From: Oceanobacillus sp. Castelsardo
Lineage (GTDB): Bacteria; Bacillota; Bacilli; Bacillales; Amphibacillaceae
Length of the DNA: 64,000 nt
Direction: 5' to 3'
Assembly: GCF_001659985.1 (NCBI RefSeq)
Contig: NZ_LYCS01000002.1
Coordinates: 124,001-188,000 of the forward strand
Positions 59,245 through 64,000 of the stretch are shown piece after piece (within the stretch, counting starts at the first letter, position 1; each line of letters begins with the position of its first letter). The translations under genes and the position numbers were made by a program. Below the pieces are notes generated by a model. That model ran no database searches. It had not been told where the DNA came from and was given only the letters and a program-made list of their open reading frames with translations.

Positions 59245-59270
59245 CGTAATCCCCTCCCTTCCCTTACAAG

Positions 59271-59303
59271 CTGTTCAAAAAGCGCGGTGAACCCGCGCTA
59301 TAC
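59271..59303. repeat. Dispersed intergenic repeat, partial copy C
   Basis: CTGTTCAAAAAGCGCGGTGAACCCGCGC shares its first 12 bases with the repeats at 39861 and 62501 and then forms a GCGCGG/CCGCGC stem of its own. Only one end is present. Confidence 0.45.
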
Positions 59304-59308
59304 ACCTA

Positions 59309-60268
59309 TTATTTGTCGATGATTGAAAATAATAAATTTGCAATTTTCTTTTTATCATGTCTTACGGTCTTATTAGAATGATTAATAATATCTCCCTCAA
59401 TTATCTCTAATCCCATATCGACCAATTTTTCAATATCATAAATGACTGGTTCGGCGTTTTCCTCTGCATAAATTGCACGAATTGATTGTTCGATAGGTTC
59501 GTTATGAACAACAATGGAGTCCACACATCCAGTACCAATATGATTCTGGATAGCCTGAATATGGTCAGAAGCAGTAAAACCAGTTGTCTCTCCCGGTTGT
59601 GTCATTACGTTACAAATATAGACAACTTTCCCTTGCGTTTTCCTTAATGCTACATCAATTTGAGGGATTATTAAATTAGGCAGAATACTAGTAAATAAAC
59701 TCCCCGGGGAAATAATGACTAAGTCCGCATTCTCTATTGCATGTACCGCATTAGGTAATGGCTTTATCGGCTGTGGTTCTAAAAACACACGTTCAATTTT
59801 TTTATTTGCTTTAGGAATATTGGATTCCCCAAATACATATGTCCCATCTGTGAACCTAGCATGTAATGTCATATTTTGATCGGAAATAGGGTATATATTT
59901 CCCTTTACATTAAGTACTCTCGAAATTTCCTGTATTCCATCATAAAAATCCCCAGTAATAGAGGTCATTGCAGCTAAGAGTAAATTTCCTAGTGAATGAC
60001 CTGACAAACCATTACCTACAGAAAATCGATGTTGAAAGAGATCAAGTAACATAGGCTCCGCATCAGACAGTGCTGCAATTACATTTCTTATATCACCTGG
60101 AGCAGGAATTGCCATTTCGCTTCGAATTCTTCCTGTGCTACCGCCGTCATCAGCCACAGTAACTAGTGCCGTAAGATCAATTGGTAAATTTTTTAGACCT
60201 CTTAAAAGAACCGGCATACCAGTTCCGCCCCCAATGACAACTACACGCGGCTGCTTTTTCTTCACCAT
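59309..60268 (-). CDS. yvcK: Gluconeogenesis/cell-wall factor YvcK (GlmR)
   Basis: A 319-residue protein that binds UDP-GlcNAc and helps route carbon to cell wall precursors, needed on gluconeogenic carbon sources. N-terminal GGGTGMPVLLRGL and DDGGSTGRIR are family hallmarks. ATG 60268 begins two bases after the rapZ stop; the upstream start at 60295 would lie inside rapZ. It forms one operon with rapZ, whiA and probably crh. Confidence 0.95.
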   Translation of the reverse strand: MVKKKQPRVVVIGGGTGMPVLLRGLKNLPIDLTALVTVADDGGSTGRIRSEMAIPAPGDIRNVIAALSDAEPMLLDLFQHRFSVGNGLSGHSLGNLLLAAMTSITGDFYDGIQEISRVLNVKGNIYPISDQNMTLHARFTDGTYVFGESNIPKANKKIERVFLEPQPIKPLPNAVHAIENADLVIISPGSLFTSILPNLIIPQIDVALRKTQGKVVYICNVMTQPGETTGFTASDHIQAIQNHIGTGCVDSIVVHNEPIEQSIRAIYAEENAEPVIYDIEKLVDMGLEIIEGDIINHSNKTVRHDKKKIANLLFSIIDK

Positions 60269-60269
60269 G

Positions 60270-61157
60270 TTAGGAGTTTCCCTTTCTTTTATCAATATCG
60301 CGATGACTTACATGTGTAATATAGTTAGAAGAAAGTTCTTTACCAAAGTATTCAGCTAATGCTACAGAACGATGTTGTCCACCTGTACAACCGATACCTA
60401 TGACTAATTGAGTTTTTCCTTCCTTTTTATATTGTGGGAGCATAAATCGTAATAAATCTAAAACTTTCTCGATAAATGTTTGGGTCTCAGACCACTTAAA
60501 TACGTATGAAGAAACTTCTTGATTCAACCCAGTTAACGGTTGTAAATTACCCACATAATGTGGATTTGGTAAGAATCTCACATCAAATACAAGATCCGCG
60601 TCAATTGGAATCCCATGTTTAAATCCAAAAGAAACCATGTGTACAGAGAAAATTTCTTGTTCTTCTTCAGAATATATATTAATAATCTTTTCTCTTAATT
60701 CTCTCGGTTTTAAATTGGTTGTATCAATAATTCGTTGGGCTCTACCACGGAGTAGATCTAAAATGTCTCGTTCCTGTCTAATACCATTAAGCGGTAAACC
60801 ACCAGGATCAAGCGGATGGGAACGTCTTGTTTCTTTGTACCTACTCACTAACTTTTCATCTTTCGCATCAAGAAATAGAATATGATCATCTAACCATTTT
60901 TCTTTTCCTAAAGTTTCCAATGCATCAAATAAGAAGTCAAAAAATTCCCGTCCCCTTAAATCCATGACAACTGCAACTTTTTGTATCGTATTAGCAGAAT
61001 CCTTCATTAATTCAAGAAACTTTGGTAATAAAGTAGGGGGCAAATTATCTACACAGTAATATCCTAAATCTTCAAAGCTCTGTACAGCTACTGTTTTACC
61101 AGCGCCTGACATGCCAGTAATAATAACTAATTTTGTTTCTGTATTTTTATCGCTCAT
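60270..61157 (-). CDS. rapZ: RNase adapter / nucleotide-binding protein RapZ
   Basis: A 295-residue P-loop protein with [11 protein letters not shown] (about 12-22). The C-terminal domain has [16 protein letters not shown] (about 261). In E. coli it binds small RNAs and controls glucosamine synthesis; the Bacillus homologue YvcJ affects competence. AGGGGAG seven bases before ATG 61157 sets the start over the ATG at 61181. In B. subtilis, yvcI lies between trxB and this gene; it is absent here. Confidence 0.95.
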   Translation of the reverse strand: MSDKNTETKLVIITGMSGAGKTVAVQSFEDLGYYCVDNLPPTLLPKFLELMKDSANTIQKVAVVMDLRGREFFDFLFDALETLGKEKWLDDHILFLDAKDEKLVSRYKETRRSHPLDPGGLPLNGIRQERDILDLLRGRAQRIIDTTNLKPRELREKIINIYSEEEQEIFSVHMVSFGFKHGIPIDADLVFDVRFLPNPHYVGNLQPLTGLNQEVSSYVFKWSETQTFIEKVLDLLRFMLPQYKKEGKTQLVIGIGCTGGQHRSVALAEYFGKELSSNYITHVSHRDIDKRKGNS

Positions 61158-61378
61158 CCTATATCTCCCCTTTAAAAACACCTAAATGGAAGGATTGTAT
61201 ATCATTACAATGTATTTTTCATAAGATAATTAGTCTTCCTTACACATTATACTATGAATAATACTAAACTTCCATGACAGTAGAATTTTTGTTTTGCCTA
61301 GTTTTGACAATATTAATTATTTGATGCAGAAACTTGTTGCAATCATATTTATGTAGCTGCCAAAAAAGAACAAAAAAA
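61158..61378. other. Promoter region of the rapZ operon
   Basis: No gene is visible. It follows the trxB terminator and should hold the rapZ promoter; I cannot identify one firmly. Confidence 0.4.
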
Positions 61379-61400
61379 GCACAGGTTTCTATACCTGTGC
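61379..61400 (-). terminator. Terminator after trxB
   Basis: GCACAGGT pairs perfectly with ACCTGTGC around six bases, followed by TTTTTTTG on the minus strand. Confidence 0.93.
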
Positions 61401-61511
61401 CTAGTAACTAATCTATTTATAAAAGGGGGTCAATTAGTTACTTTTATTGTACCCCTTCTTTATTTCACCCGTGTTACAGCAGGATTAAAACTACGTAAAA
61501 ATCACTAACTT

Positions 61512-62549
<1,038 letters not shown>

Positions 62550-62633
62550 TTTAAGTCATCTCTAGCTTATTAAAATAAACGCAGTACGTCTAATATTCTG
62601 CTCATTGACTTTTTTCGGTTCGAATCAAAGTTT

Positions 62634-63632
62634 TTAAGAATCCCAAGGCCCTTTTTCTTTTGCTAAATGGGGATGTAAGTTACATCCTTCTTTCCATAAT
62701 TCTAAGGCTTTGGACGTCTCACCAAGATGGTAAGCGGTTCTACTATACCAGCGATAATAAGAGGAATGATTTTTCACTTTTCCTTTTGTCATTGAACGGA
62801 ATCGAAGGTGTGCTTCTTCATAATTTGCAGTACGAGCTAACGTCACCGCTATTTTTAGTTTTTGCTGTTCATGTATTGGATATACATTACTTATAGCTTG
62901 AATAAAACGATCACTTTTTTCCTTTTCACCTAATTCATAATAAAAGATAGCTAAATTCGTTAGGCTATATAATGAATTTGGGTATTCATCAAATTGTTCT
63001 AATTCCTTCCCTAAAGCATCTTCCTTTCTACCAGAAAAGAATAATGCTTGTGTATAGTCGTGTTTAGGATTTTCATGATTCGGAAATAGTTCAATCATTT
63101 TTTCTATTACCGGTAACGCTTTTTCCCATTCCATCTTTTCCATATGAAAAAAGGCAGTTTCTTGATAAATAAGAAGCTCATCCTCATCTTCTAGATCAAA
63201 TTCATCCAATTCTTCATCATCAATTTCAATTAACTCTAACAACTGTTTGGCATCATCACTGAAATCGCCATCTGGTTCTTTATCAAGATATGAAGTTGCA
63301 TATTTTTTCGCATCATTTAATAGACCAAGATGTGCATAATTATTAGCAATTAAATAATAACAGTCAATGTAATCACTTGATTGTAATACGTTCGTTAATA
63401 ATTGATTGGCTGCATGGTATGCACCAATCTCTGTATATATAATAGACATTTGACATTGGTATAGTGGTTCATTTGGCTTTTGTTCCACAGCCTTTTTCAT
63501 CCATTTCAAAGCAATATCAAATTTCCGATTACGGAATGCCTCAACACCTTTTGTAAAATAAAAATCACCATCTGGAATATAAGGGACAATATTATTTACT
63601 TTATTTTCTTCTTTATTCGTTACATGTGACAT
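62634..63632 (-). CDS. TPR-repeat protein (YvcD-like)
   Basis: A 332-residue cytosolic protein built of about six tetratricopeptide-type helical repeats (for example AFRNRKFDIALKWMKKAV at about 33-50). An acidic stretch (IEIDDEELDEFDLEDEDE) lies at about 136-153. TPR proteins act as scaffolds; the partner is unknown. Its position upstream of trxB is that of yvcD in B. subtilis. AGGGGGAT precedes ATG 63632. Confidence 0.85.
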   Translation of the reverse strand: MSHVTNKEENKVNNIVPYIPDGDFYFTKGVEAFRNRKFDIALKWMKKAVEQKPNEPLYQCQMSIIYTEIGAYHAANQLLTNVLQSSDYIDCYYLIANNYAHLGLLNDAKKYATSYLDKEPDGDFSDDAKQLLELIEIDDEELDEFDLEDEDELLIYQETAFFHMEKMEWEKALPVIEKMIELFPNHENPKHDYTQALFFSGRKEDALGKELEQFDEYPNSLYSLTNLAIFYYELGEKEKSDRFIQAISNVYPIHEQQKLKIAVTLARTANYEEAHLRFRSMTKGKVKNHSSYYRWYSRTAYHLGETSKALELWKEGCNLHPHLAKEKGPWDS

Positions 63633-63718
63633 GTGTATCCCCCTATTTTCTTACATACGAAAAAATTATATCATATATAACCTCCTAAATATATACCTAT
63701 TTCTTGGATAAAAATTTA

Positions 63719-63747
63719 AAAGGACAGCCATAAAAACGGCTGCCCTT
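63719..63747 (-). terminator. Terminator after glpD
   Basis: AAGGGCAGCC pairs with GGCTGTCCTT (one wobble) around TTTTTA, then TTTAAAT on the minus strand. Confidence 0.8.
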
Positions 63748-63773
63748 AAGTATTCGATTCTATTTAGGGAACA

Positions 63774-64000
63774 TTATTCCTTGATTGGGTGTACAGCTTC
63801 ATAAAGTAATTGGTCTAATTCTTTGGTGTAATCTTCTTTTTGTTGCTTACTCCATTTTAGAACTTTTTCCATATAATTGATGACTGTTTCTTTATGTTGA
63901 TGGACCCAATTTATATCAAAGAATAACGCACCTGTTCTTCGGATAAAAAAGTCAACAGGCTTATAAACTAACTCATGCTCGATGGCATACGATAGCATCG
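63774..64000 (-). CDS. glpD: Glycerol-3-phosphate dehydrogenase, C-terminal part (window edge)
   Basis: The visible 75 codons match the C-terminal domain of aerobic glycerol-3-phosphate dehydrogenase, with the hallmark DFFIRRTGALFF followed by DINWV. This flavoenzyme feeds glycerol-3-phosphate into glycolysis at the membrane. The gene continues beyond position 64000. A terminator follows it. Confidence 0.85.
   Translation of the reverse strand, partial: MLSYAIEHELVYKPVDFFIRRTGALFFDINWVHQHKETVINYMEKVLKWSKQQKEDYTKELDQLLYEAVHPIKE

Overview
The window looks like the chromosome of a low-GC Gram-positive bacterium of the family Bacillaceae, probably near Oceanobacillus or Virgibacillus. The evidence is the AT-rich DNA, strong purine-rich ribosome-binding sites, and classic Bacillus gene order in the right half (ssrA-smpB-rnr-est-secG; cggR-gapA-pgk-tpiA-gpmI-eno; trxB-rapZ-yvcK-whiA-crh-clpP). 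Other signs are CtsR, CggR and CcpA-type operators, a sigma-54 gene and a tmRNA tag ending NQPALAAA. The species is inference.

Positions 1-34,700 form a metal and metalloid resistance region. (a) 0.4-14 kb is a copper block: a multicopper oxidase lipoprotein, csoR-copA-copZ, a small siroheme/Fe-S reductase-like protein, a DsbD/CcdA-like membrane protein with its own two-component system, a His-rich copper ATPase (copB type), a TlpA/ResA thioredoxin with CcdA, and a CueP-family lipoprotein. Three near-identical CsoR-type operators (5678, 6517, 9596) tie the first, second and CopB units into one copper regulon. (b) 14-19 kb holds an AbrB-like regulator, a coat-like helical protein, a glycine-rich membrane protein, a second two-component system and two small exported or membrane proteins. 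(c) 19.2-21.9 kb is an arsenic operon arsR-arsI-arsB-arsC in which arsB carries a one-base frameshift. (d) 22-25.6 kb is a cadmium block, cadC-cadA and cadD. (e) 26-28 kb has an unrecognised replication-initiator-like gene behind an attenuator-like hairpin, followed by an AT-rich gene-free stretch. (f) 28.2-33.8 kb has an ACR3/BASS-type transporter, merR-merA, broken genes (a nucleotidyltransferase and a degenerate paralogue), and small unknown proteins. The region ends at the 3' end of ssrA, a common island integration site, but no integrase or transposase is visible.

Positions 34,700-64,000 are conserved backbone: trans-translation and RNA decay (ssrA, smpB, rnr, est, secG), an interposed ZIP transporter, a lone ptsI, a broken nitroreductase and a nucleoside hydrolase. 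Then come the glycolytic operon with its CggR operator, rpoN, a YitT membrane protein, the shikimate genes aroD and aroK, a tRNA-Arg(CCG), clpP with a CtsR site, and crh-whiA-yvcK-rapZ. trxB, a TPR protein and the 3' end of glpD close the window. Carbon control recurs: PtsI, Crh, CggR and YvcK are all here, and crh has a candidate cre box at its own start.

The most interesting signals are the three-site CsoR regulon that includes an unexplained siroheme-like protein, the Gram-positive copper/thiol module (CueP, TlpA, CcdA, DsbD-like), a paralogous unknown family flanking the mer genes, and several precisely locatable gene breakages (arsB, the nucleotidyltransferase, the nitroreductase). All calls come from reading the sequence; no database search was run.
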